Positions 1 through 7,366 of a stretch of DNA of 36,220 nucleotides are shown one piece after another. The notes under the pieces are model-generated. The model was not told the DNA's origin, made no database searches, and was given only the letters and a program-made list of their open reading frames with translations. Numbering within the stretch: the first letter of the stretch is position 1; the number at the start of each line of letters is the position of its first letter. The position numbers and the translations under genes are program-made. Source of the DNA: Lachnospiraceae bacterium (GTDB lineage Bacteria > Bacillota > Clostridia > Lachnospirales > Lachnospiraceae); assembly GCA_017443065.1 (NCBI GenBank), contig JAFSPF010000038.1, forward strand, positions 1 through 36,220. The letters are read 5' to 3'.

Positions 1-32
1 AACAACAGCAACAACAACAGCAGCAGCCGCAG
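1..32 (+). repeat. CAA/CAG codon repeat encoding poly-Gln
   Basis: Imperfect trinucleotide repeat of CAA and CAG running from the window edge to about position 32, interrupted by one CCG. It encodes the Gln-rich linker of the partial PEGA protein. CAA/CAG mixing makes it less slippage-prone than a pure triplet run. Confidence 0.8.
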
Positions 33-263
33 ATTGTCAATAAAATCTACGTGGACGAGCCCGCGGGTGCGCTGATGTTCCTGGACGGCAATTACATCGG
101 CTACATCCCCGGCTCCTTTGACAAGGTCAGCGGCATTCATACCGTAACCCTGCAGCAGCCGGGATACAATACCATCAGTTATAATATCGAGCTGGATGAT
201 ACGGCCTCCGACCGGACCTTCCGCTTCCCGGCGCTGGTACCGCAGGAGGGGAGTAGCAATTGA
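3..263 (+). CDS. PEGA-domain protein, 3' end only (partial)
   Basis: The reading frame is open from the window edge to TGA at 261-263, so only the C-terminal 86 residues are visible. It starts with a run of eight Gln broken only by a later Pro-Gln, encoded by CAA/CAG codons, then a single PEGA-type domain. That domain shows the pattern V-x-D-x-P-x-G-A, L-D-G-x-Y-I-G, and a closing G-Y-N near residue 60. PEGA domains are small beta-rich units found mainly in surface or envelope-associated proteins; their ligand is generally unknown. The poly-Gln stretch is probably a flexible linker to a missing N-terminal part, often a membrane anchor in such proteins. The GTG at 51 lies inside the domain and is not a credible start. 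It probably does not belong to the downstream operon, because a promoter overlaps its stop codon. Confidence 0.8.
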   Translation, partial: QQQQQQQQPQIVNKIYVDEPAGALMFLDGNYIGYIPGSFDKVSGIHTVTLQQPGYNTISYNIELDDTASDRTFRFPALVPQEGSSN

Positions 264-287
264 CAAGGTTTTTGCGCTTCATATAAG
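260..287 (+). promoter_or_regulatory. Near-consensus sigma-A promoter for the polysaccharide operon
   Basis: A perfect -35 hexamer TTGACA (260-265) overlaps the TGA stop of the PEGA gene. It is followed after 16 bases by TATAAG (282-287), one mismatch from the consensus -10. This is the best promoter-like sequence I noticed in the window and sits directly before the first glycosyltransferase. The predicted transcription start is about 293-295, only 3-5 bases before the ATG at 298, which would make the mRNA nearly leaderless. Confidence 0.65.
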
Positions 288-297
288 ATAATAGGTA

Positions 298-1233
298 ATG
301 ATGAAAACACTCAGCATCGTGGTTCCCTGTTATAACGAGGAACCGAACATCACGGATTTTTATGAGGAGATCCTGAAGGTCGCGCCGGCACTGGAGGAAC
401 AGGGCCTTGCCCTGACGCTGACCTATGTGGATGACGGCTCGACGGACGGCACGGCGGAGGCGGTCCGTGCGCTTCATACGCGTGACGAACGCGTGCATCT
501 GCTGCGCTTTTCCCGTAATTTCGGCAAGGAGGCGGCCATCTACGCGGGCCTGGAGAAATCGACGGGGGATTACGTCGTGGTCATGGACTGTGATTTACAG
601 GATCCGCCCGCCCTGTTGCCGGAGATGTACCGTCTGATTGCGGAGGAGGGCTATGACAGCGTGGGCACCCGCCGCGTGACGCGCAAGGGCGAACCGCCGG
701 TGCGCTCCTTCTTTGCCAGACGCTTCTACCGCTGGATCAACCGCATGTCGCGGACGGAGATCGTGGACGGCGCCAGGGATTACCGCATGATGACCAGACA
801 GTTCGCGGATGCGGTCCTTGAGGTAAAGGAATACAACCGCTTCTCCAAGGGCATTTTCAGCTGGGTCGGTTTTAATAACAAGTGGCTGGAATACGAAAAC
901 GTGGAACGCAGGAAGGGAGAAACGAAGTGGTCCTTCCGGAAGCTCTTTGTTTATGCGGTGGAAGGCATGGTGGCCTTCTCCACGGCGCCGCTGGCCTTTG
1001 CCTCGGTCTTCGGGGTCGTGTGCTGCATTCTTGCCCTGATTTTCCTGCTGGTCATCTTCATCCGCGCGCTGGTGATGGGAGACCCCACACCGGGCTGGCC
1101 GTCCATGGTCTGTATCATTCTGCTCGTCAGCGGTGTGCAGATGTTTTGTATCGGCATTGTCGGACAGTATCTGTCCAAAACATATCTCGAGGTAAAAAAA
1201 CGACCGATATATTTACTTCGCGAGGAGCTGTAG
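298..1233 (+). CDS. GT2 glycosyltransferase, polyprenyl-phosphate type (GtrB/DPM1-like)
   Basis: 311 residues. The N-terminal GT-A domain starts with the typical strand S-I-V-V-P-C-Y-N-E-E. It carries D-D-G-S-T-D-G-T near residue 45 and the metal-binding D-C-D-L-Q-D-P-P near residue 100. The C-terminal third has two membrane helices (about 225-260 and 270-300), the layout of bactoprenol glucosyltransferase GtrB and other polyprenyl-phosphate sugar transferases. These enzymes charge undecaprenyl phosphate with one sugar on the cytoplasmic face, as donor for an outer-face GT-C enzyme; a GT-C-like protein is encoded at 13909. Two ATGs lie side by side at 298 and 301; the only ribosome-site-like bases are AGGTA immediately upstream. 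It is the first gene of the operon, ending in TAG 10 bases before the next ATG. Sugar specificity cannot be read. Confidence 0.88.
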   Translation: MMKTLSIVVPCYNEEPNITDFYEEILKVAPALEEQGLALTLTYVDDGSTDGTAEAVRALHTRDERVHLLRFSRNFGKEAAIYAGLEKSTGDYVVVMDCDLQDPPALLPEMYRLIAEEGYDSVGTRRVTRKGEPPVRSFFARRFYRWINRMSRTEIVDGARDYRMMTRQFADAVLEVKEYNRFSKGIFSWVGFNNKWLEYENVERRKGETKWSFRKLFVYAVEGMVAFSTAPLAFASVFGVVCCILALIFLLVIFIRALVMGDPTPGWPSMVCIILLVSGVQMFCIGIVGQYLSKTYLEVKKRPIYLLREEL

Positions 1234-1242
1234 GCGGATCGT

Positions 1243-2001
1243 ATGACCAGTATCGTGATTCCCGTACATAACGCACGCAATTATATCGCGCAGACGATCG
1301 CGAGCGTCAGGGCACAGACCGACCGCGAATGGGAACTGATCCTCGTGGACGACTGCTCGACGGATGACAGTGCGGGCTATATCCGGGATATCATCGCGGG
1401 GGCACAGGAGATGATCAGCCTGATTCCCCTGACAAAGGAAGAGGGCGGGAGCGCGGCAAGGGCGCGCAACGCCGGGATCGAGGCGGCACTGGGCCGCTAC
1501 ATTGCCTTTCTGGATGCGGATGATCTCTGGATGCCGGAGAAGCTGGCAAGGACCCTCGCCTTCATGAAGGAAAAGGAAGCGGCGTTTGCCTTTACCTCCT
1601 ATGCCTTCGGCGATGAAAACGCGAGACTGACGGGAAAGGAGGTGCGGGTGCCGGAGACGCTGACCTTTGCGGAGGCGCTGTCCCGTACCGTCATTTTTAC
1701 GTCAACGGTCATATTTGATACCAGACGCATTGCAAAGAAGTGGATCAAGATGCCGGAGATTGAGAGTGAGGACACGGCCACCTGGTGGCGGATCCTGCGC
1801 CGGGGCGTCACGGCCCAGGGACTGGACGAGGTGCTGACGGTTTACCGCAGGAGCGGGGGTTCGCTCTCCTCCAACAAGCTGAAGGCCGTAAAGCGGATCT
1901 GGCGCCTCTACCGGGATCCGGGTGTGGCGGGGCTGTCCGTACCGTCTTCGATGAAGCACTTTTTCGGCTGGGCATGGCGCGCCACGGCGCGCAGGATATA
2001 A
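1243..2001 (+). CDS. GT2 glycosyltransferase (TuaG-like)
   Basis: 252 residues, a single GT-A domain with no obvious membrane helix. It opens with T-S-I-V-I-P-V-H-N-A, carries D-D-C-S-T-D-D near residue 38 and the F-L-D-A-D-D-L-W metal-binding segment near residue 90, then an acceptor region with E-S-E-D-T-A-T-W-W. Length and motif order resemble the teichuronic acid transferase TuaG and related capsule transferases, which add one sugar to the undecaprenyl-linked repeat unit in the cytoplasm. The ATG at 1243 follows the upstream stop by 9 bases; the Shine-Dalgarno is weak (GGCGG at 1233-1237), so translation is probably coupled. Donor and acceptor are unknown. Confidence 0.88.
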   Translation: MTSIVIPVHNARNYIAQTIASVRAQTDREWELILVDDCSTDDSAGYIRDIIAGAQEMISLIPLTKEEGGSAARARNAGIEAALGRYIAFLDADDLWMPEKLARTLAFMKEKEAAFAFTSYAFGDENARLTGKEVRVPETLTFAEALSRTVIFTSTVIFDTRRIAKKWIKMPEIESEDTATWWRILRRGVTAQGLDEVLTVYRRSGGSLSSNKLKAVKRIWRLYRDPGVAGLSVPSSMKHFFGWAWRATARRI

Positions 2002-2004
2002 GAT

Positions 2005-3393
2005 ATGTCAAAGAAAATGGAATCCGCCAAACGGGTCCTGGTACTCCATATGGATGCGGCGCTTTTGCTGATTCAGACGGGCATCTATGCCGTCGGCTGG
2101 TTCCGTTACTATTATCCGGTGTTGCAGCAGACGCGGTATACCAATGACGGCGTCCTGATCGGCGCGGGTCTTCATCTGTATGTCAGGGGCCATATCCTTG
2201 TGCTGTTTCTCTATCTTGTCCTGCAGGTCTTCTTTTACCGGACCTACGGCGGCAAAAACAGCGGCTACCAGAAGCCGCTCCGGGTGTTTTCCTCCCATAT
2301 TTTTTCGCTGCTGATGGTGAATATCCTGACCTACTTCCAGCTCTCGCTCATGCGCAACTGGCTGGTGCCGGTGCAGATCATGGCGCTGATTTACGCGGCA
2401 CAGCTCTTCGTCTCCATCCTCTGGATTTATCTGACGGACGTGCTCTACCGCATGGTCTTCCCGCCCAGGGACATGCTGCTGATCGGCGGGGAAAAACCGG
2501 TGGATGAGATTCTGACGAAGTTTGAATCGCGCAGGGACCGTTATGTTATCACAAAGAGTCTCCGGCTGTCGCAGGGAGATGAGGTGATCACAGCGGCGCT
2601 GGAGGAGCAGCCCGGCGGCGTCATTCTCTGGGACATGCCGGTGGAGGAGCGCAACCGACTGCTCAAGGAATGCTATGCACGCCGCATCCGCGTCTATATC
2701 ATGCCGCGGATCACGGACGTCATCTTAAAGGGCGCGGATCAGATGCATCTCTTTGACACGCCCATCTTCATGATACAGGAATACGCGCTCCGCATTGAGC
2801 AGCGCTTCCTCAAGCGCACGATCGATCTGGTGCTGTCCTTCCTTTTGCTGGTGCTGCTCTCACCGCTCATGCTGCTGACGGCGATCATCGTCAAGGCGGG
2901 CGACGGGGGACCGGTGCTTTACACGCAGACACGCTGCACGCAGCACGGAAGGGAATTCCGGATGCTCAAATTCCGCAGCATGCGCACGGACGCGGAGGCG
3001 GACGGCGTGGCGAGGCTCGCCGCCCAGAAGGACCCGCGGATCACGCCCTTCGGCCGTTTCATCCGCCGCTGCCGCATCGACGAGCTTCCGCAGCTGTGGA
3101 ACATTCTGCGCGGGGACATGAGCTTTATCGGCCCGAGGCCGGAGCGCCCGGAGATCATTGAACAGTATCTGAAGGAGATGCCGGAATTTGCCTTCCGCAC
3201 GCGCGTGAAGGCGGGGCTTGCGGGCTATGCGCAGGTCTACGGCAAATACAATACAAGTCCGTACGATAAACTGAAGCTGGATCTGACGTATATCGAAAAC
3301 TACTCCGTGTGGCTGGATTTAAGACTGATGCTTCTGACACTGCGCATTCTTTTTTCGGCGGAGAGCACGGAGGGCGTGGAGGAATCCGGATGA
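2005..3393 (+). CDS. Long-form polyprenyl-phosphate sugar-1-phosphate transferase (WcaJ/CpsE-type PGT)
   Basis: 462 residues. It transfers a sugar 1-phosphate from a nucleotide sugar onto undecaprenyl phosphate, the committed step of repeat-unit assembly. The N-terminal part has about four membrane helices (roughly 10-30, 55-78, 93-115, 117-147) and a soluble linker domain (about 150-260). The catalytic monotopic PGT domain starts at K-R-T-I-D-L near 268 with its membrane-inserted helix, then K-F-R-S-M-R-T-D. The Asp-Glu catalytic dyad is at 359-360 (D-E-L-P-Q-L-W-N), followed by S-F-I-G-P-R-P-E and a C-terminal amphipathic region. Length matches WcaJ/CpsE relatives. The start lies 3 bases after the previous stop. 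It is one of two PGTs in the operon (the other is at 20637). The likely substrate is UDP-glucose or UDP-galactose by family, but this is not shown here. Confidence 0.92.
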   Translation: MSKKMESAKRVLVLHMDAALLLIQTGIYAVGWFRYYYPVLQQTRYTNDGVLIGAGLHLYVRGHILVLFLYLVLQVFFYRTYGGKNSGYQKPLRVFSSHIFSLLMVNILTYFQLSLMRNWLVPVQIMALIYAAQLFVSILWIYLTDVLYRMVFPPRDMLLIGGEKPVDEILTKFESRRDRYVITKSLRLSQGDEVITAALEEQPGGVILWDMPVEERNRLLKECYARRIRVYIMPRITDVILKGADQMHLFDTPIFMIQEYALRIEQRFLKRTIDLVLSFLLLVLLSPLMLLTAIIVKAGDGGPVLYTQTRCTQHGREFRMLKFRSMRTDAEADGVARLAAQKDPRITPFGRFIRRCRIDELPQLWNILRGDMSFIGPRPERPEIIEQYLKEMPEFAFRTRVKAGLAGYAQVYGKYNTSPYDKLKLDLTYIENYSVWLDLRLMLLTLRILFSAESTEGVEESG

Positions 3394-4532
3394 CGGAGGA
3401 GAAAAGGAAGATCATGAGGGAGCGCGTGAATCTGCGCTGCTTTTATCTGCGTCTCATGAAGAAGCTGTGGGTGATTCCCGCGGCCGCGGCGCTCTTTGCC
3501 CTGGCGGCCGTGCTGCTTTATACCGCGGTGACGAAGGTGACGCGTCCCCCGCTCTATGAATCGAGCGCGAAGCTTTACGTGTACTATACGGAAAAGGCGG
3601 ATGCCATGGTGCTCTACAGCTATTACAATTCCCTGAGCTGGCGGGATCTGGCGGGGACGGAGGCCGTGCTGACGCATCTGGAGGATCCGCAGGCGCTTGC
3701 GGAGGCGGATGCGGCCTTCCGCGAGGTCTTTCCGGAGGCGGATCCTGCGGCACATGCCGCTGCGGCGGAGGCGCCTCTGGCCGATTCCCGCGGGATCCCC
3801 GGCGAAAGCTTTGATGTCACCGCCTATGCGGATCTGCGCATCATTCACATCACGGGCATCAGCGCGGACGCGGAACGCGCCGCCTACCGCGCCATGCTGT
3901 ACTGTGCGGCGATCCGCCGTTACGCGGAGGGAGACGAGGTCATCACCGGCACGGAGGTGCTCGGCTATACGGAGCCCGTGCTTCGCACGTATCCGGAGCG
4001 GAAGGCCGTCGCGGCAATAACGGGCGCTATTATCGGTGTCCTGGCGGCACTTCTCGTATTGTGGCTCCGCTTCTTATTCGATAACGCTGTTTATGTTCCG
4101 GAGGATGCGGTCCGGCGATACGGCATTCCGGTGCTCGGCGTCCTGCCGCGAAAGGGACAGGCATCCGAAACATATCCTCCGCAATTTCAGAAAGAACTGA
4201 TGTTACATATGCGTGAATTACAGTCGTTTGGTAACAAATGGCTGTTACTCAGGGCACAAGATACAGACGTTACGAATTCCGGCGACAGTCCTGCCGCGAT
4301 ACTGCGGGAGTATGCCGGGGAGGCAATGGGACCGAACGTTATTTTAACTGAAAAAACGACTGCCGAAGTCAATACAGCCGATGTGATTTTGCTGGAAGTC
4401 AGAAGCGGCGCGCGATTGGAGCAACAGTACGAGCATTTGATCGCGGAAGCGGCCGTGGGCGGAAATCCGGTGAAGGGCATCATATTGACCGGAGCAGACA
4501 ACGGATTTCTGCAAAAATACTATCGTTTTTGA
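3390..4532 (+). CDS. Wzz/YveK-like polysaccharide co-polymerase with degenerate kinase-like tail
   Basis: 380 residues from the ATG that overlaps the previous stop (ATGA), with GGAGGA at 3378-3383 as ribosome site. The frame is open further upstream to 3309 but that part lies inside the PGT gene. Layout: short cytoplasmic N-terminus, membrane helix about 25-47, an extracytoplasmic Ala-rich helical region (about 50-205), second helix about 210-232, then a cytoplasmic tail of about 145 residues. The two-helix arrangement, with V-L-G-V-L-P after the second helix, is typical of Wzz/CapA/YveK chain-length regulators. The tail follows the order of a BY-kinase (A-D-V-I-L-L-E-V-R, then V-K-G-I-I-L, then a terminal K-Y-Y-R-F) but I see no Walker A loop and no Tyr cluster. 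It probably controls chain length and assembles with the EpsG-like polymerase. No separate BY-kinase gene is visible. Confidence 0.82.
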   Translation: MTEEKRKIMRERVNLRCFYLRLMKKLWVIPAAAALFALAAVLLYTAVTKVTRPPLYESSAKLYVYYTEKADAMVLYSYYNSLSWRDLAGTEAVLTHLEDPQALAEADAAFREVFPEADPAAHAAAAEAPLADSRGIPGESFDVTAYADLRIIHITGISADAERAAYRAMLYCAAIRRYAEGDEVITGTEVLGYTEPVLRTYPERKAVAAITGAIIGVLAALLVLWLRFLFDNAVYVPEDAVRRYGIPVLGVLPRKGQASETYPPQFQKELMLHMRELQSFGNKWLLLRAQDTDVTNSGDSPAAILREYAGEAMGPNVILTEKTTAEVNTADVILLEVRSGARLEQQYEHLIAEAAVGGNPVKGIILTGADNGFLQKYYRF

Positions 4533-4545
4533 GTGGGAAGCGAAT

Positions 4546-5409
4546 TTGGAAAAACAGGGTGAACAACAATATGTAGATAACAGCCGCTTGCAAATTCTGG
4601 TCGCCGCATTGAACCAGAATACGACGACGCTGGCGGACCGGATGGGGCTGGAATGTGACGCGATTGTGATCAACCAGTGTAATGAAACGGCGGAATCCAT
4701 GTATCATTACAAGGGTTATCAAATCAGGTGTTACCACAGAGAGAGCCGCGGCGTGGGTTTGTCACGTAATGAGGCGCTGGAACATGCGGATGCGGAGCTA
4801 CTCCTCTTCAGTGATGAGGACATTGTGTATCATCCGGGCTACGCCGAGGAGGTCATCCGCTGCTTTGACCGGAATCCGCAGGCGGATCTGCTTCTGTTTA
4901 ATGTCAGACAGTCGGCAGGGCGCGAAACCTACCGTAATACGGACAACGGCCGCGTGCGCTGGTACAATTACGGAAGATACCCCGCCTATGCGATCGCGGC
5001 GCGCACCGCAAAGCTGAAGGCGTCGGGCGTGCGTTTTTCGCTGCTGTTCGGCGGCGGCGCAAAATATGCGAACGGTGAGGACTCCCTGTTTTTAAGGGAC
5101 TGCCTCCGGAAAGGACTGCGGCTCTACCGCTCCGTGGAGGAGATCGGAGAGGAAAAGGAACGCGAGTCCACCTGGTTCGAGGGCTATACGGAGAAGTTTT
5201 TCCATGACAGGGGCGTGCTGTATCATTATCTGTACGGCAAAATGGCCCTGCCCTTCGGTCTGCGGTGGCTTAAGAAGAACCGCGCCGCTTTTTGCAAAGA
5301 ACGCCCTTATGCGGAATGCAAACGACTGTTGAAAGAGGGGATACGGGATGGTCGTGTATCTGATTCTGACAATCCTGACGATCGGTCTGGCGAAGCTGAC
5401 GGTCGATGA
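4546..5409 (+). CDS. GT2-like glycosyltransferase
   Basis: 287 residues from a TTG start at 4546, preceded by TGGGAAG (4534-4540); no in-frame ATG precedes the conserved region. The fold looks like GT-A: a variant N-terminal strand (L-Q-I-L-V-A-A-L-N-Q), V-G-L-S-R-N-E-A-L near residue 68, and L-F-S-D-E-D-I near residue 85 as the metal-binding segment. Further on come a G-G-G-A-K-Y-A-N-G-E-D-S motif near 170-180 and R-D-C-L-R-K-G. The G-E-D segment is typical of GT2 enzymes of capsule loci, where it contributes acceptor or base residues. The last 20 residues (Asp/Ser/Gly-rich) are read from DNA that also encodes the start of the next gene, a 62-base overlap. It would extend the lipid-linked repeat unit in the cytoplasm; sugar unknown. 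Confidence 0.75.
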   Translation: MEKQGEQQYVDNSRLQILVAALNQNTTTLADRMGLECDAIVINQCNETAESMYHYKGYQIRCYHRESRGVGLSRNEALEHADAELLLFSDEDIVYHPGYAEEVIRCFDRNPQADLLLFNVRQSAGRETYRNTDNGRVRWYNYGRYPAYAIAARTAKLKASGVRFSLLFGGGAKYANGEDSLFLRDCLRKGLRLYRSVEEIGEEKERESTWFEGYTEKFFHDRGVLYHYLYGKMALPFGLRWLKKNRAAFCKERPYAECKRLLKEGIRDGRVSDSDNPDDRSGEADGR

Positions 5410-6445
5410 AGAGGCGCCGGGTACCCGGGCGCTTGCGCTGAACCGCACGGTCTGTGTCACCGTCTTTCTTCTGCTGTTTGCGGTCTCCGCACTGCGCTAC
5501 CGCGTCGGCAATGATTACTGGTGGTACACGGAGATCATGCATGAGATCGGCGTGATGCATCATGAGGGCGCGCTCGGCATCGTTCCGACGGAGCCGCTCT
5601 TCAATGCCCTGACCTGGGTGATCTACAATGCCACGGGAAATGAGAACTATCTGCTGGTCTTTGCCGTCATGAGCTTTTTTACGGCGGCGGGCTTTGTTTA
5701 TGTCATCCGCAGGCAGGCGGACAGCTTCTTTCTGTCCTTCACGATGTTCCTCCTGCTCTGTTTTTATTTCCAGTCCTTCAGCACGGTGCGTTATTACGCG
5801 GCCATGCCGCTTGCGCTGATGACGCTGCCCCATGTCGAAAAGGGAGACTGGCCGCGCGTCATTCTGTATGTGATCCTCGGAACGCTCATGCACAGAACCT
5901 TCTTTGTGATTCTCCTGTTTTATCCGCTCGCAAAGCTGCGCTGGAATAAATACATTACGGCTGCGGTCGTCCTGGTATTCGGCCTGTGCGCACTCTTCCC
6001 GGAGCAGGTGATGCGGAACGGCTATCTGCTGTATCCCACCTGGCTGAACGCGTGGAACCAGTACGCCTCCTTCAGTGTGCTGAATGTGGCGCGCTGCGCG
6101 CTGGTGCTGCTCTTTGTGTTCTGGAATGCAAGGCGGGAAGCGGCGGTGCGGGAGGATGAACGGATCCGCTTTTTCACGAAGATGACCTTTATGGCGCTGG
6201 TGATGCATCTGTCCCTGCGCTTTATTCCGCAGCTGTCGCGTCTGACGTATTATCTGATCATTCCGCAGATCTTCCTTGTGCCGCGCGTGCTGCTTAAGAT
6301 CAGCGACGAAAAGGCAAGGAAGCTGCAGACCGCGGTGGTGCTTGCGGCCTGCGTGCTTTATTTTATACGGTACATGCTGCACGCGGGGGATGACGGAATC
6401 CTGGTGCTGCCCTACCGTTCGTTTCTGTTTACGGCAACGGAATAG
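5348..6445 (+). CDS. EpsG-family membrane protein (Wzy-like polysaccharide polymerase)
   Basis: 365 residues, almost wholly hydrophobic with about ten membrane helices. The stretch R-Y-R-V-G-N-D-Y-W-W-Y near residues 52-62, preceded by two helices, is the signature region of the EpsG family (R-x-x-G-x-D-x-x-x-Y). Later it has S-T-V-R-Y-Y-A-A and a conserved H-R-T-F-F. EpsG proteins are the presumed polymerases of Gram-positive exopolysaccharides, joining repeat units outside the membrane. The ATG at 5348 has AGAGGGG (5334-5340) at good spacing, so the start is firm although it lies 62 bases inside the upstream gene. Placement after the Wzz-like gene fits a polymerase/co-polymerase pair. A second candidate polymerase/ligase is at 16186. 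Confidence 0.85.
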   Translation: MVVYLILTILTIGLAKLTVDEEAPGTRALALNRTVCVTVFLLLFAVSALRYRVGNDYWWYTEIMHEIGVMHHEGALGIVPTEPLFNALTWVIYNATGNENYLLVFAVMSFFTAAGFVYVIRRQADSFFLSFTMFLLLCFYFQSFSTVRYYAAMPLALMTLPHVEKGDWPRVILYVILGTLMHRTFFVILLFYPLAKLRWNKYITAAVVLVFGLCALFPEQVMRNGYLLYPTWLNAWNQYASFSVLNVARCALVLLFVFWNARREAAVREDERIRFFTKMTFMALVMHLSLRFIPQLSRLTYYLIIPQIFLVPRVLLKISDEKARKLQTAVVLAACVLYFIRYMLHAGDDGILVLPYRSFLFTATE

Positions 6446-6454
6446 GAGGTGCAC

Positions 6455-7333
6455 ATGTCTTCGAAGGAACAGATTTTTTTTCATATCGTCGTGGTGTCGT
6501 ACAATGCGGGAAAAAAGCTCAGGCAGACACTGGAAAGCATTCTGGAACAGGACTATCCGCATTTTGACGTGACCGTGCGCGACGGCGGCTCGACGGACGG
6601 CTCGATCGAGGAGGTGTATTCGCTGATTGCGACCTCCAAGAATATCCGTCTCGCCACAAAGGCGGATGAGGGCATCTATGATGCGATGAACCTTGCCGTG
6701 CGCGAGATCTTTGACGAGGAGGATGCTTCCTCCTATGTGCTCTTTATGAACTGCGGCGATCGCTTTTATGACGGAAAGGTGCTGAGGGCGGCGGACAAAA
6801 GAATCCGCGCATGGAACAGGCGCATTGCGATGCGCGCGCAGCTGTCGCAGGATCGCCTCCGCGCGGATATCTGCTACGGGGACACCTTTGACAGAACCGC
6901 CGGACAGATCGTGAAGGCAAATCCGGTCATGGATGATTTTGCCTGCTACCGGCATCTGCCCTGCCACCAGTCCGTGTTCTACGCGCTTCCGCTTCTGCGG
7001 GAGGAACCCTTCGACTGCAAATGGAAGGTCCGCGCGGATTACGAGCAGTTCCTGCGCATGAAATACCGAAGAAACGCACAGATCTGTTATTTAAAAATGA
7101 CCGTTGCGGATTACGAGGGCAGGGGATACTCCGAAAAACCGGAAAGCAGGAAGCTGTCGGAAAAAGAGCGAAAAGAAATCATCGCCATGTATTTGCCGAA
7201 GAGTAAGATCATTAAATACGACGCTTACCGGACCGCCACCCTGCAGCCCTTGAGGGAGAAGCTGGCGAAGAATCCGAAGACAGCGGGATTGTATCAGAAA
7301 GTGAAGCAACTGCGTTATGACCGCAAGAAGTGA
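6455..7333 (+). CDS. GT2 glycosyltransferase (WcaE-like)
   Basis: 292 residues. The start is set by a strong Shine-Dalgarno AGGAGGT (6444-6450), which overlaps the stop of the EpsG gene and is followed by ATG at 6455; the in-frame GTG at 6449 lies inside that ribosome site and is unlikely. GT-A domain: F-H-I-V-V-V-S-Y-N-A-G near residue 9, R-D-G-G-S-T-D-G-S near 43, D-E-G-I-Y-D-A-M-N near 69, then F-M-N-C-G-D-R-F at the metal site. D-E-G-I-Y-D-A-M-N is characteristic of the colanic-acid WcaE type of GT2. The end is Lys/Arg-rich and may lie against the membrane. It probably adds one residue of the repeat unit. Confidence 0.88.
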   Translation: MSSKEQIFFHIVVVSYNAGKKLRQTLESILEQDYPHFDVTVRDGGSTDGSIEEVYSLIATSKNIRLATKADEGIYDAMNLAVREIFDEEDASSYVLFMNCGDRFYDGKVLRAADKRIRAWNRRIAMRAQLSQDRLRADICYGDTFDRTAGQIVKANPVMDDFACYRHLPCHQSVFYALPLLREEPFDCKWKVRADYEQFLRMKYRRNAQICYLKMTVADYEGRGYSEKPESRKLSEKERKEIIAMYLPKSKIIKYDAYRTATLQPLREKLAKNPKTAGLYQKVKQLRYDRKK

Positions 7334-7366
7334 AAACAGACATATGAGCGACTGGAAGGAGCGAAT

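Noticed and set aside
3309-3389. Upstream extension of the Wzz-like protein
   Set aside because: The 27 extra residues are read from inside the PGT gene; ATG 3390 has a good ribosome site and ATGA overlap.
5270-6967. Long minus-strand open frame of 565 codons opposite EpsG and a GT2 gene
   Set aside because: It is Arg/His/Gln-rich without recognisable domains and lies opposite well-supported genes. GC-rich coding DNA commonly leaves such antisense frames open.
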